A stretch of DNA of 64,000 bases from Perca fluviatilis (GCF_010015445.1 NC_053118.1:7997781-8061780), one strand, 5' to 3'; positions 1 to 31,228 are shown, counted from the stretch's first letter. Program-made: numbers and translations. The notes: generated from the sequence alone by a model not told the origin.

Positions 1-943
1 ATCTCTGTAATTTGAATACACCCACTAGTTGGTCAAAAGATGCAAATATTCCCTCAATGTAAAGATGTTTGACAGAAACAATCCCATGATCCTCCCAGGC
101 TGCGAAAGCCCGATCATTGATAGAGGGAGTAAACAGGGGGTTAGAGTGCACAGGGGATAAAAGAGAGATTGACTGTAACCCCAAATGGCGTTTCAATTGA
201 GTCCAGATCTTGAGACAGTTCTTCACTATAATATTACTGGAATAAGATAATGGTGATAATGTCAGGGGGAGGCACAAAAGGGACATTAGAGAGGAGGAGC
301 CACAAGAGGCAGCCTCAATCTGCAGCCACGGTGGAGGCTGATTGTTAATGTGATACCAGTGCAGTATAGATCAAATGTTAGCAGCCCAGTAATAACATAA
401 AAAGTTTGGTAGTGATAGCCCACCCAATTCTTTGGGTTTTTGTAGAGTGTCTTTTCGAATTCTGGGAGGTTTTTTGTTCCATATGAACTGAGAGATCAAG
501 CTGTCGAGTGAGTGGAAAAAATGTCTTGGAATAAAGAGGGGTATAGATTGGAAGAGATAGAGGAATTTGGGAAGCACATTCATTTTGATACAGTTTATCC
601 TGCCAGCCAGAGATAAAGGTATGAGAGACCAACGGTGGAAGTCTTGAGTCAGTCGAGCAAGCAGAGGGGAGAAATTACATTTGAACAAATCTGAGTAGTT
701 TCTGGTTACACAAATGCCTAAATATTTAAAATTACTTAAAGACGTCTTAAATGGTAAGTCCGAGAGGGGGTAGGCTGCGGCTGCAGCATTAATGGGCATA
801 AGCTCACTTTTCTGAAGATTTAGTTTGTAACCAGAAATTTGCCCAAATTCCTTCAGGGTGGCCAACACAAGGGGGACAGATCTATCTGGGTCAGAGATGA
901 ACAGTAAGAGGTCATCTGCGTACAACGAAAGTTTGTGCTCGAA
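1..943 (-). mobile_element. 5'-truncated L1/Tx1-like LINE, reverse transcriptase region (decayed)
   Basis: Read on the minus strand from about 940 downward, this encodes the reverse-transcriptase core of a non-LTR retrotransposon. The catalytic YADD box is followed by the hydrophobic LLLFIS segment, then the GYKLNLQKSEL and FKYLGI segments typical of the L1/Tx1 group. The frame is open from 925 to 371, hits one in-frame TGA at the codon after residues AANI, and is then open again to the window edge, so it is a dead or nearly dead copy. The coding sequence begins abruptly just before YADD, with no upstream fingers domain, which is the usual 5' truncation of retroposed LINEs. The 3' end lies outside the window. 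It is probably inside a long osbpl10 intron in the same orientation as that gene. The superfamily is recognised; the subfamily is not assigned. Confidence 0.85.
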
Positions 944-1027
944 TTAGGTGATGGTTAAGGTTAGGGTAAGGGGCTAGGGAATGTATTATGTCAATGACGG
1001 GTCCCCACAAAGATAGTGCCACAAACC

Positions 1028-1067
<40 letters not shown>

Positions 1068-1069
1068 TC
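944..1069. repeat. Fragment of a GGGTCCCCACAAAG repeat ending in a (TG)n tract
   Basis: The segment from GGTTAGGGTAAGGGG through ATGTCAATGACGGGTCCCC is nearly identical to 18828-18880. Both copies run directly into a TG microsatellite (here about 1029-1066). It is a shorter relic of the dispersed repeat seen complete at 18583-18895 and directly abuts the truncated LINE. Class unknown. Confidence 0.6.
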
Positions 1070-1686
1070 TGTGTGTTAATCTGCTAATGTGATGCTGTTT
1101 TGCTATGTTTTCACCTTCACAATGTGGGTAACAAACAGCATGTTATCAATGACAGATGTGTGTGTTCCATGTTAGAGAGGGTCCACAGAGCACAGTGTCC
1201 CTCCCGGCAGCATGAAGCAGGCATCTTTTAAAAGCTCTTTCCCACCTGAATAATTCATGAGTGGGCGGTCCTCAGAGAAGAGTGATGAGAGCACTTAAGA
1301 AGATGGAATATTCTATGTACTAACTGCAGGAGGACAAGAGAGCAGCCTATTCAACACAGAGGCTTCATGGTGGATGGCAGAGCATGTGAGTGGAGTCGAG
1401 CGCTGAGAATTTCCTATCCTTGCTCACAGAGCTGCCTGTTCCCTCCAGTCTGCTGCGCAAAGTCGCTCCAGGATCCATAGGGTCTTCCTACCATGAACAT
1501 TTCATTTTAGTCAGGCTGAGTATAGCAGGAAGGGTGTGCTCCTCAGAAGTTTCCTGAATTTCCTTGAGCGAGGCATTTCATTTTCAGGCCAGGCTGGAGT
1601 AGAATGGGTCTGACATCTCTCCATTAATGAGAGATTTAATTATTGTGTAATTAATGTGTATAGGTCCTGTTTGGCATGCATGTGTG

Positions 1687-2217
1687 TAACCCGCAATATC
1701 CACCAACTGCGGAACGACGGCGGAGTCAATAGGTTTCCAAGTCAACGTGTGTATTTCCACTGACTGCAGAACGGCTGCGTTCCGACTCCGGAGCAGAAAC
1801 GCAGAGCTTCTATTTTTTGCCGGACGCCGGAGAGCTCCGCAGCAATTCAGCACAGGGCAGATAGTGCGCACAGGAAGTCAAGCACAGAAACAAAATAAAA
1901 CAACCGGTTCATTTTCAAAATAAAATACACCGTGCTCACGGCGGATCATATTTCCCTTGAAAACGTCAGAATGGGCGGAGGCAGGCCTGAAGCCAAGTTT
2001 GTGGTTCTGTTTATAGAAACTACATCCTGTTATATCGCGCGATCATACGTGAATTCGCGAGATCTCGTGGGTCCTCGTGACTTCAGCTGTCAGTCATGGC
2101 CGCAGCCGTTCTGGAACACATCCGGAGCTGGTGGGTATTGAAGGACGGCGGAGCACGGAGCCGGCACGCAGCGGAGCCGATCCGCAGCCGTTCCGCAGTT
2201 GTTGGAAATTGCGGGTA
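1687..2217. mobile_element. Non-autonomous DNA element with long inverted ends (TAACCCGCAAT...ATTGCGGGTAA)
   Basis: The left end reads TAACCCGCAATATCCACCAA and continues CTGCGGAACGACGGCG. The right end is its near-perfect inverse, with CGCAGCCGTTCCGCAG followed by ATTGCGGGTAA. The inverted arms are about 40 bp with a GC-rich interior of further CGGAG/CCGCAG palindromes. No transposase is visible. Superfamily not assigned. Confidence 0.6.
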
Positions 2218-2224
2218 ATGTAAC

Positions 2225-2275
2225 AACAGAGGGAAACCAATGAATTTCCCCTCGTGGATCGATAAAGTACATAAT
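2225..2275 (+). mobile_element. LINE/SINE-type 3' tail fragment
   Basis: GAATTTCCCCTCGTGGATC followed by GATAAAGTA resembles the 3' terminal motif of common fish LINE/SINE tails (AATTTCCCC, GGATC, AATAAAGT). Only the tail is recognisable. Confidence 0.4.
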
Positions 2276-3656
2276 AATGTCTTTTTAGTCTTATTAAGGT
2301 TAGTTGCTTGAAAAAAAATGTACTTACATTCCAGACGTTACAGGATATACAGGCAGCTGTCGCAACCCCGTTCTGATCGAAGGTTTCCGGTGTATTACCC
2401 CTGACTACAACATCACACAGTACACCAAACTGCACATACAGCAAGTACAACAGTACTTATAAGAATACAAAGGAAATCTACAGACTTTTTTGTTTTTGTA
2501 CACTACTTGCACACTTCACTGTGCTCATACATGCTGATGCAGTGTGCGTGCAGTGCATCCAAACCTTGGAGGGGTTCGGACCATACCCAAAAGCTTCATT
2601 AAGTAAACTATACATGTTGTTGTTGTCACCGAGCACTGCGGAACAAGGCTCCTCTGACTGTCACACTCCACTGCCTCCTGACACACACACACGTCTGCTG
2701 CTGCACCACACCTACATGTCATTTAAGAAGGTGTTTCCTGCTTTGATTTCCCTGCTGAGAGACAGACAGCATCGCTCCCGATGTTCTGCTCTCCTCTGAC
2801 AATACCCTGTCTGCAGGCTGCTGTGCAGGAGCGGCTCCTCTGCCCAACATAATGGCAGACTGAGTCGTTCTCATGTGTGGCAAAGCACACAGCAACATCA
2901 TCCCGGTGATGTGCCTTGTTCAAAAGCTGCTCAACTCACCTGCGCTGCAATGGGCTTACTATACTGAATAAATGGACTTTATGTGTGTCTACTTATTAGT
3001 TGCAAAACATTTTAAATTTTTTGTTATCTATGAGTCATTTGTCATCCTCGTCCATTCATTGAGGGGATCTCGCTTTGAAATGAAGCTACAGCATAAGTTC
3101 AGTCAGGAAGGCTAATCTTTTGCGAGCACGGGCCTGTAATTTGATTTCTCAGGCACCCTGTCATTCCCTCCACTCTCACATGCTCACTCATCATTTCCTT
3201 GCTGTACTGCTGTCAATTATCTTATCAGCTCTCCTCGGCTGCTCATGTCAGCTGATCCCATCTATCCGATAGCTCAGCGACACAGCTACATTGTTAGCCT
3301 GTCGTCCGTTTAAATAGGATTGTCTCTGCATTAAGTACCATCGTGCTGCTGTTGCGCTATTTCAATCTGTTGTCCGCTGTCATTTGTAACATTTTCCTTC
3401 TGAAATGTTACGTCCCACAAAACACTGTATAAGTATTAAATGTAATAAATTACCTGTGTTTAAAAACTGGTTATATATATTTTAATATCTTAAATTAATT
3501 CATGAAACCAAACTAAATGATGGACAAGCATACGGAGCTGCCACGATCATGCACAGACTTGTGCTAGGTGACCCCCTGGTGTTATAAAGAAATACTGTAT
3601 TAGAGATGAAAGGAGGATAAAAGAGAGAGATGGAGGCAAGAAGTCACTTTGAGCTG

Positions 3657-3660
<4 letters not shown>
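2276..3660. other. Non-coding stretch, no gene seen
   Basis: I see no exon, RNA gene or complete element here. Open frames are short and unrelated to the flanking genes. Presumed osbpl10 intron. Confidence 0.5.

Positions 3661-3747
<87 letters not shown>
3661..3747. repeat. (CA)n microsatellite
   Basis: Uninterrupted CA dinucleotides over about 87 bp. Open frames through it are artefacts of the repeat. Confidence 0.98.
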
Positions 3748-3749
<2 letters not shown>

Positions 3750-4692
3750 CTCTCATTATGTGAGGGTCTACTATCTAGGTGTTATGAAGTACTGTCCTGG
3801 TCCCTCTAAGTGATATTTACGGCTCAGATAATGGTGCTGGCAGAGCTCTGTTCTATACTGCTCTGGTCCTCCACAGAAGGAAATCACAGAGATGGAGAGA
3901 TGCAACAGCACTGAGGGCCAGCAGTCCTCTCTGTTTCACCAGGAGCTGCATGAGTGGAGTGGCTGGTTTAGGATTTTTAGATATAGGTCAGGTTTAACTT
4001 ATATCTGTAGGGTATATATTGGCTGTCGAAGACGATGGCGCCGGGGACGGCTGATGTCTCTATTACTATAGCAACATGCATACCGCCAAAGAGAGTCATA
4101 CAATATGAAAGAGAACAATTCACAAAAAGGAATAAGAATTATGACCAAGATACTCATGTAACATAAAATCATGCCCAGGCACTCAAGGTTGGTTACAAAA
4201 AGTGATAAAAGGCCTTTAATAAATAGGACGAGGAAGAGATTAAAAATACACTAATGCATGTCGGCTTGAGCCTTGAGCACGGGTGGTAAAAAAAGATGCC
4301 GGAGTAAGATCAAGAGAGCATCTTTGAACAGAGACTGAGGAGTTACCATCTGCCCCCCATGACAGATGTCCCATACTTGATACACATGATGACACCTGAG
4401 CCAACTTGAGCTCCAGAAAAAGACAGTATCCTTGCGATAAGATTACAAATTTTGTGTGACTGTGTTTCAGTTTGATGGCAAGGAATCTAAGTTGATCAGA
4501 AAGGTAATTATTGAGCCAGAAGAAGGTCTTGATGCATGAAATGAATGAATAATATGTGGTGTCAATCAGAGATGGTGAGAGGGGTCAACAGAAATAACCC
4601 AGCTGTCACTCTGCTGACACAGTGGCAACACACAAATGACCATGGGAAATTTACAGGACGGAAACTGTGACACAAACTGTGACACTTTGTGT

Positions 4693-5445
4693 TAGTGTTA
4701 ATTTTGTCACCTATTTTTAATTTAGTCTTAGTGCCAAATATCCTTGTTAGTTTTAGTCATATTTAGTCATTCACAAATCTTTTTTTGTTAGTCAAGTTTT
4801 AGTCGACTAAAAGTCTTGTCATTTTAGTCTAGTTTTAGTCAAAAGAGAACTCAAGGTATCTTAGTCAAGTTTTAGTCAAAACATTTTAGTCTTTTTTTAA
4901 ATAACAAATTATTTCTGAGATTATTTCTGATAACCATTTCAGTCAAATAGTTATATAATATAATATATAAATATCGAGCCCGTTTAGCTGTCAGCATTTT
5001 AACCGTGTTTAATCCAGCTGCTAGTTTACGGTGGCCTAACGTTACCTGCTGCCAAGTGTAGTGTTAACTAGCGTCACATGCTTTAACGTCCGTTTAGGAG
5101 CATCAGAGAGAAGCGCAGGCATTTAAGTGGCACCGAAATCCACGTTGCTATTCGGTCCGGTAGATAACGGTCGTTAAGGCACTGGTCAGTGCCGTATTAG
5201 CACCGGGTCTCGGTACCCAACCCTAGTAACAGCTGAATATTCTATCTCATGATGAAAAAGTAGAGACGATTGTAGACGAAAATGAAGAGAGATTTTATCT
5301 TAGTTTTTATTTTATGCAATTACATACATACATACATTTTAGTCTCGTCTGGACATTGGCACAGTCTCGTCATCGTCTGGTCTCATGGAAAAAAGGTTGT
5401 TGACGAACATATTTAAGGTTGTCTCGTCTCACGAAATTAACACTA
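4693..5445. mobile_element. MITE with TAGTGTTAATTT terminal inverted repeats
   Basis: The left end TAGTGTTAATTTTGTCA is matched in inverse at 5425-5445 (ACGAAATTAACACTA). The interior is AT-rich with many TTTTAGTC/AGTCAAGTTTTAGTC motifs and has no transposase frame. Short inverted ends without coding capacity indicate a non-autonomous DNA transposon. Confidence 0.65.
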
Positions 5446-5851
5446 CTTTGTGTCTTGCTAGTTGTGATGCCATGGACAATTTGTACCAGTACAATATTAT
5501 TTGTCTCAGTGGTCTTGCTGTATCTTTGCTAGCCATATTTACAGTTCTTCAGGTGTCCTTACCACAAGCTGAAAAACTACAAGAAATAACACGCAATAAA
5601 ACTTTTAGAAAGCAGTACTATGTGACATTGTTTCCTTTAGAGATACAGACCTTACACAGATTTCATAGAGATACATAATAGTCAATATTTGTTGCTTACA
5701 GTCACAAAAGGTTCGTAAGTAGCTCTTTAATTCAACACTGTCGTCCTGCCTCGGCACCCAATAGCAAAGCCCGTTAGAGGGCTAGGTACATATTCATAGA
5801 ACTAGAGTTACATCCAGTAACTAGGGCTGTATCCAACAATTCTTTCAACCA

Positions 5852-6240
5852 AGGTCCCCCAACCTTTTATGCACCGCGGACCGATTTAAAATTGACAATA
5901 TTCTTGTGGACCAGGGGGGGTTTAAATCACGAAATACATATTGCATATTTTCCTTGCATCAACATATAAAAATGTTGCAACTCACCAATGGTTGCTTGCT
6001 TCCCTGCAACAAGACGTTCCCACTGAGGGTTGATGGGAGACAGCAACACCTGAAGCCTGTTCCTTACGTCTGCATTTTCATTTTTGTTGCATTCGTTACA
6101 GAAAAGTTAACTCCGCATATGATGTCAGAAATGGAAGCAACTTTTTCAGGGCTTTTGTGGCTATTTAAGGGCATTCAGCCTTGACTTTGATCCAGAATGC
6201 TGGCAGAAACGCAACTCTGCTGCAACACGCACTCGCAGGT
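5852..6240. mobile_element. One-ended hAT-like fragment (GGTCCCCCAACCTTTT end)
   Basis: AAGGTCCCCCAACCTTTT and the following GCACCGCGGACCGATTTAA match the characteristic left end of a common vertebrate hAT-type family. I could not find the matching right end, so the extent is approximate and the copy is probably truncated. Confidence 0.45.
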
Positions 6241-6876
6241 CAGCGGGTAATGACCCCGCGTGCGTGTGTGTGTGTGACAGGGGATGGGAAAAGTGCAGCA
6301 CAGACGGACTGAGGCCAGTTCAATGTTATGACCTTATATATTTTAGCCTATAACGCTATGTTAATTAAGTTTTATTTATTTGTTTACTCATTTATTTCCA
6401 AATCATATGGTTTCCTCGTGGCTTGGCAGCAGGTACATTAACAAAAGCAACTTACAATGAGTCAAAATAAGTCAACACTGACTTTTTCTTTCACATGGGA
6501 TACAAACAGCTGAAAGTCCTGTGTTTGTTTGACCCATCCCTCCTCCCTACACAGATTTTGTCGCTCTTTAAACTACGTGGCCTGACTTCCTAACCCTTAG
6601 CAGCAGCCCTGCACATCCTGGCTCACGATCACGTTATATGAGAATTATACTGAATTACTTCTCTTCGGTATAAGACGAACAGTGAATGAGAACAGCATGA
6701 CAATTTTGATATGATTGATGAAGACATTTCCATTTTGCATTTGGCTTCTTTTACCTTGACATTCTAATTTCAACACAAACTTTCACAGGGCAGAACTGCC
6801 CTGCGATTCCATGTTACTACTCTTCCGGTTTGCTCTTGCCTTTCATACTTATACATACTGTATAAATACAAACCCT

Positions 6877-7069
6877 GGGGCGCCTTCTAGCTCAACCCAG
6901 AAAGAGCGTTCGCCCCATGTAAGCTGAGTCCTTTGCAGCGGCGCAGGTTCGAATCCGACCTGCTGCCCTTTGCTGCGTGTCATCCCCCATCTCTCTCCCC
7001 CTTTCCTGTATATCCATTGTCACTGTCTAATAATAAAGGGAATAGCCCCAAACAAATAAAAATAAACTA
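6877..7069 (+). mobile_element. tRNA-derived SINE
   Basis: A tRNA-like head carries an A-box region TAGCTCAACCCAG (about 6888-6900) and a consensus B box GGTTCGAATCC (6946-6956). A pyrimidine-rich body and an A/AT-rich tail follow. A second copy of the same family lies inverted at 46115-46293 with matching CGTTCGCCCCAT and CATCTCTCTCCCCCTTTC blocks. The fused body shows it is a SINE and not a functional tRNA gene. Confidence 0.85.
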
Positions 7070-8526
7070 ACCCAACTGGAACCACATTGACAGCATGCAC
7101 ACTGGCATTATTGTGCAGAGACATAAAAGAAACATGGATACCCAAAATACGACCATTTTGCAGTTTTTGTAAAAAATCATATTGAGCATCTTGAATTGCA
7201 TTAATACAGACAGCGTTAGGAAACAGATGGATACAGAAGGACCTATTGAGAAAGAAGAGCAAAAAGAGAGGCAGAGAGGATAACAGACATCAATACTTCA
7301 CTAAGGCCATCTCTGGTCCAGGACTAGGATTGACATTACAGAAGGGAGGGAGAGGAAAGAGAAGAAGAAAGAGAGAATATAATTCCGGAGTGAGAGGAGC
7401 TGAAGGGTCGTAGAGAGCCAAAATTACAGGACTTCCAGCTGTACAAATTGGGATGAGGATCAGTGTTCGAAGTGAACCAGTACTCGCTGGCATACAGTAC
7501 CAGCACTTCTACATTTCACTTATGTGCATACAGTGAGCTTTTACCGTTACCTTTGACAAGCTGCCAGTACTCTTTTCTGCCTTCTCCCAACCTGATTCTC
7601 TGGGCGATCCATGATAACCCTAATTAAACTACAAAACCCTGAGTGCACTACGTGATGCAACTTTACACTTTTGTCTGCCTTCTTTTTTGTGTCTGCAAGC
7701 GACAGGAACATCCACAGTCTGTTACAAAAGTGTTAGCCTGGCTCAAAAAAGAGCAACACAAAGAGAACAAGAGTCAGACAATGAACAGAGCCTTGTGAGT
7801 CAAATCCTACCCATCAACCACTGAATGGAGACAGGGAGACGCTTTTGCACACAAACGCAGTGCTAGCATAGTTGATGTATCATAAAAAAGCATCTAGGGC
7901 TACCGTTACTGCAGTCAGCTATGACGTGAATAATCAGTCAAGATGAACTACTGGCTCATTGTCAAAGAATAAAAAGGCTTGGGGACAAAGTCGGTTGTAA
8001 ACTGCTCAGAAATACTGAGGCTGAGTGGAGTGGGTGCTTCATCTCTGCTTGTGGTACTGACAAGGCTAGACAACAACATTGATTGTATAAGAAATCAAAT
8101 CAGGAAACACCGAGATGTCACGTAAAAAAGCGGCAGAGACTGAAAAGAAGGCATCACGCAATTAAATTAACAGGATCATTTAAATAATGCACAGGGATGA
8201 ACATACAAACGGCTTAGTATTACGAACTGCCACAAAATCAGTAAGCACGGCCATCCAGATGTGCCAACTGATGTGAGCATGGGCCAACGGGTCAAGCAAC
8301 AACAGAAGCATGTAGAGTTGTGAGAAAAACAAGTGAGAATTGCACAGTGAGTTGAGAATGATGGGTACCACTGTACGGTAAGTTGTGTGATGCAAAATAA
8401 GCATAATGAACAAGGAGGTGTATAATAAAGAAATGTGGTTTGGATTACCTCCAAAGGATCCTTGTGCGTTTGAGTGGAAGAAGGCCAGGAAGAGGAGGAG
8501 AGAGGTGTTTGTGCACCATTTTTCAC
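7070..8526. other. Non-coding stretch, no gene seen
   Basis: I see nothing assignable apart from short open frames without similarity to known families. Presumed osbpl10 intron. Confidence 0.5.
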
Positions 8527-8567
8527 CTGCTTCTCAGAAAGAGATCTGGACCATCCAGTGGAACTAT
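8527..8567 (-). CDS. osbpl10: Possible 41-nt micro-exon of osbpl10
   Basis: On the minus strand a strong pyrimidine tract ending CCTTTCCCTCCAG precedes 41 nt that end in GAAGCAG followed by the donor gtgaaa. Joined to the preceding exon (which ends in phase 1) it gives DSSTGWSRSLSEKQ in frame with no stop. From memory of the family, the ORP10/ORP11 linker has a short GW-containing segment about here, so the match is suggestive. The distance from exon 12212-12581 is about 3.6 kb. A 41-nt candidate can arise by chance, so this stays tentative. Confidence 0.4.
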
Positions 8568-8878
8568 CTGGAGGGAAAGGAAAAAAATCAAAAGCATCAC
8601 CATCAACACTATCATTTATACTTTAAATTATAACAATGTATGACCTCCGGTGGGGCTGGATAAAAGCTCAATGTTCAGGTGCAAAACGTTCACATTTTGG
8701 AGAGCAGGGATGTACACAGTACATTTCACAGCTGCTGCCTTTTGTGTTTAGATATTTCTTGTGCACAGCAAGGTTTGCCTGATACTGGTGTTAGAGGAAA
8801 AGTCTGGGATCAGCAAACCGTCTTCTGGGGACCATAAAATAACGTGGCAAATTTGATGGAAGTACTTACTACTGGTTT

Positions 8879-9001
8879 TAGGCCCTGTTTACACGAATAC
8901 GATCGTGGGTGAAAACGACAAAATATTTTATCAGGTGTGCCTTTCGTTTAGACGGCGACAGCATTTTTGGGGCTTAAAAACACAAAAAAGTGAAAAACGC
9001 T

Positions 9002-9055
<54 letters not shown>

Positions 9056-9362
9056 TTGTGTGCATTGTTTGGAGCAATAACCACCTCCTTGTCTGTCCAG
9101 ACAAAATTGTCAACTTTTGTTGTTCGCTTCGCGCTACTAGGGAGAGGAGAGAGAGAGAAGAGGAGGAGAGGGAGACAAGTAGAAGGAAGGTTCTACGCAG
9201 GCGCGCGGACTTGGTGGATCGCATTTCACACACTTTTGTGTCACCATACGCACTCAGATTTCCCCCCCATAACGCTCGTCTAAACGCGGAATAAAAAGTG
9301 ACAACGCAACGCCACTTTTGCGTTTTTTCTCTTCAGATCGTTTGCGCCTAAACATAGCCTTA
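8879..9362. mobile_element. DNA element with TAGGCCCTGTTTACACG / TAAGGCTATGTTTAGGCG ends
   Basis: The left end TAGGCCCTGTTTACACG has an imperfect inverse at 9343-9362 (CGCCTAAACATAGCCTTA). The interior contains a TG microsatellite at about 9007-9054 and GA-rich sequence. No transposase. Non-autonomous; superfamily uncertain. Confidence 0.55.
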
Positions 9363-9813
9363 GACCAAAGGATTGGTCAAGAACACATTTCAACTTGAGG
9401 CCCTACTTAAAAAGATCGAGGAGTACAAAAATCAAAAAGAATCATCCTTTGGGGACCATAAACAGTAGTAGTCTGGCGCAACAGAAGTACGAGAAAAGCC
9501 TAACAGTCATGAAAACAATATGCCTCTTGTTCATTTTACAAACTTGCTCGCATGCTGTGTTACGTTACACAAATAGAGCAAAAAAAGATTTTCTGCTGTT
9601 TGGTAAATGTGCTCTCCTGGAGAGCTCATGAAGGGACATATCACACCAGCAGCCAGAGGATATTTTAAGACACTTCCACACTTCCCACTCCACAGTCTCC
9701 CATGTGTGAGCTCTAAGCTTGATGACAGACAAATAGAAAGCAAACATCCAGCTGATGGAGAAACTCAAGGAGCCATTGGGGTCTATGACTTCACTTCTGG
9801 GACCTAGTAATTT

Positions 9814-10209
9814 CAGTGTTTCCTCTATGTTGATTTGACCGTGGCGGCCCCCCACGGCAACATTTCTGCCCCCCACGGTATCAGAAATAGGGCTGCATTG
9901 TTAGAGTGTATGTCGGAGAACGTTTGTATTTTAGGTGCATTATTTACATGCTGAAGTAGTTACACTGCATTAAGATAATGTCATTAATAGTGGGTTTATT
10001 GTTATTTGCTACAGAATGCTTGGCTTATATGTCAAGATCAAAGTTGGCCTATATAGTAACTCAAAAAATACAGTTCAATCCCAACTGAAAATATGCCTCA
10101 TTGTGTATGAATAGAGGTGAACAAATATATTAGTTTATGTTGCAGCAAAGTGTCAGTTCCGTTTCATGGCCTTCCCCACTGCTAAAAAAAATCCTAAAGG
10201 AAACACTGA
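9814..10209. mobile_element. hAT-like MITE (CAGTGTTTCC...GGAAACACTG)
   Basis: Perfect 10-bp inverted termini CAGTGTTTCC and GGAAACACTG, starting with CAG as hAT elements do, enclose about 400 bp with no transposase. The flanking 8-bp duplication is not clear, so it is an old insertion or the boundary is off by a few bases. Confidence 0.65.
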
Positions 10210-11103
10210 ATTTTATGTTTTCCTGGTTTGTTTTTCAGCTTGATTTTTGTGCCAGATTTCTGACACAACTCCACCCACTTCCAAGGGGCATGTTAAAGGG
10301 GAGCGTCTGCGTTCCAGTTTCTGTCCTTCATCTGGGTCATCCTTGTTTTTCAGCTTAGAAATACTCTAAAATGGCAGATTCCAAGCAAGCAAGATAGATT
10401 TTTTTTCTACCTTTCTCTGTTATTTTCTCTTATTTCGAGGCTATACGATGGTGGGAGTGGGAGATGGTTGGGGAACGTTGCTAAAACAGGGTGGAGTTGG
10501 GAAACCGGGACACGCAATGTACTCAGCCCGTCCACCCCCCAAAAAAACGACCGGATAGGTCGATAGTGCAAGCAGCTCAATCTGTGTGTAATATCTTACC
10601 AGTCTGGCAGGTAAAAAAAAAAAAAGCAATGAAGGGAAATGACCTGGTGCCACGTTGGAGGATTCATGTCATTGATAATGTTAAATAGTGCACTGTACCT
10701 CTCTCACACTTGAGTCTGCAGATGAAGTCCACGTATCATACCCAGAAAACGACCGTATAGGTTGATTATGCAAGCAGCTCATAACGGCTGACATAAACGT
10801 TTTTTGTTAGGCGGCAAATTCTCATGGCTGTAGTAATTATCGGGAGAGCAAACGAGGAAGTGAGGTGATGAAATGTAAGAGGGCCAAATTCCACGTAAGG
10901 TTGGGGTGGTGGATGGTTCAAATAAACACCGGACCTTCACCCAGGATACCAGGGTCCATTTCCTGTGTGAAGTCAACTGTCACTTTTTTTTTTTATTAAC
11001 CGAGTTTTAAGAAGAAGACATACTTGATCCTGTGAGGAGAAATTCTATTTTTTTCTCATTCTGTTACAGTTATTACACACAGGCCCAAATTACAAATCCG
11101 ATG

Positions 11104-11256
11104 GACAGGCACCCCGAGCAGTTGGGGGGTTCGGTGACTTGCTCAGCACCTCTCCAGCTACCAATCCACACTCCGTACTTAGTCTGTAATGGGACTTGAA
11201 GCAGCGATCCTCCGGTTCCCACGCCAAGTCCCTACGGACTGAGCTATTGCCACCCC
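11104..11256 (-). mobile_element. tRNA-derived SINE with V-SINE-like conserved domain
   Basis: The minus strand reads GGGTGGCAATAGCTCAGTCC (an A-box-like start) and GCTTCAAGTCCC (a degenerate B box). It then continues into GCTGAGCAAGTCACCGAACC and CCCCAACTGCTCGGGG, which closely resembles the conserved central domain of vertebrate V-SINEs. This identifies a SINE, not a tRNA gene. Confidence 0.75.
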
Positions 11257-12211
11257 AAAGCCAGAAGTTACATTTTTTAGCCCATCCCTGATGATTTATT
11301 TACCGTAACTACGTCTTTTTGTCTCGCAGCGCTTACTACGTGTTTAAAAATGTGCCTGTATAGAACAATCATATGATTTAACCGCTACGTGCAGCAATAA
11401 ATAGAACCTCGTATGTCATATAGTTTCGTGAGTCTTCGGAAATCGACCTATAATGTTGTTTAGGTATGAGCACGTGTTGAATGCACTGTATATGTAGGTG
11501 TACTGTAGGTAGGTGGCTGTACTATGTTGTCTTGCTATACCCACAGTGTTTAAATGATCTAATCCCCTACAATATACCTCTCTAAAATCATCATTCCATA
11601 AATGCCAGAACTGTTAGAGTGATGACAGCTGGTCCACATCTGATCATGGGCCTTTCTTTTTTTATTAATTAAGCAGACTGAGCTGATTCGTTAACAAAGG
11701 GTGAAGGGATGTGATGTGAGATACGGAGGTACCACTATGATATGCGAGGTGAGTCACGTGGCAGATGGAGACAGCCATTCGGTACTTTCCAATCGTCTTG
11801 CTTACGAGGATGACCTTACTCTAAGAAGACTATGAGAGCCAGTGGAGAAGCGCGTTAGCACCAGTGCTAGCTCAGCCATGGCCATCACACACGTGAACCT
11901 CGTCTTGCATTGCCGAGCGATCCCTCTCCTGCTAAATGGCCGCTGCATAATGTTCCCGTGTAAAGAGGCGACTGCGGTAGCTCTCGTGGTGCACGTCATT
12001 ACACTAAACTGAGATACGACACTGCGAGCCAGACCACCTCCACAAGTGGTTCCAGACGATCTGCTTGCATTCGCACAGCGTTCTGCATTTACATCTTCTT
12101 GATTCAGATAGTGTATCCAGAAAGAGATCACATGTCAAAGAGCCAAAAAAAAAAAAAAAACTATCCTTTCCTCCACTGATTATTCAAATTTGATTTCATC
12201 ACTCAACTCAC
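11257..12211. other. Non-coding stretch, no gene seen
   Basis: Intronic DNA downstream of the last firmly identified osbpl10 exon. It contains a short A-run at about 12146-12161. No exon with family similarity was found. Confidence 0.5.
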
Positions 12212-30945
<18,734 letters not shown>

Positions 30946-31147
30946 GCTGCCGCTGCTCCCGGTCCCTCTCCACTCGGAAGTCACAAGCTTTTCCGCGGGA
31001 AACAAAGAGGCAGAGGAGAGAGAGAGATGTGCACTCAGAGACTGACTGCAGGCTTTAGTCAAAGGGATGCAGTGATGAGAGAGACTTTCTTTACTACAGC
31101 TGCTGACACTCTGGAGAGGGATATTCCGAGTAGCCTATTGCACTGCG

Positions 31148-31151
31148 GAGC

Positions 31152-31207
<56 letters not shown>

Positions 31208-31228
31208 TCTCCCTCTCTCTCTCTCTCT
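31148..31228. repeat. (CT)n microsatellite in the divergent promoter region
   Basis: CT dinucleotides with a few CCCT interruptions, about 200-280 bp upstream of the osbpl10 start codon. Confidence 0.97.

Noticed and set aside
371..925. Reverse-transcriptase frame as a host gene
   Set aside because: It is a 5'-truncated LINE with an in-frame stop after 371. No introns or host domains.
950..980. GGTTAGGGTAAGGG words as interstitial telomere
   Set aside because: Not exact TTAGGG tandem units. They belong to a dispersed repeat present again at 18700-18850.
6877..7069. tRNA gene suggested by clear A and B boxes
   Set aside because: No acceptor-stem closure and a long SINE body follows. Another copy at 46115-46293 has target duplications.
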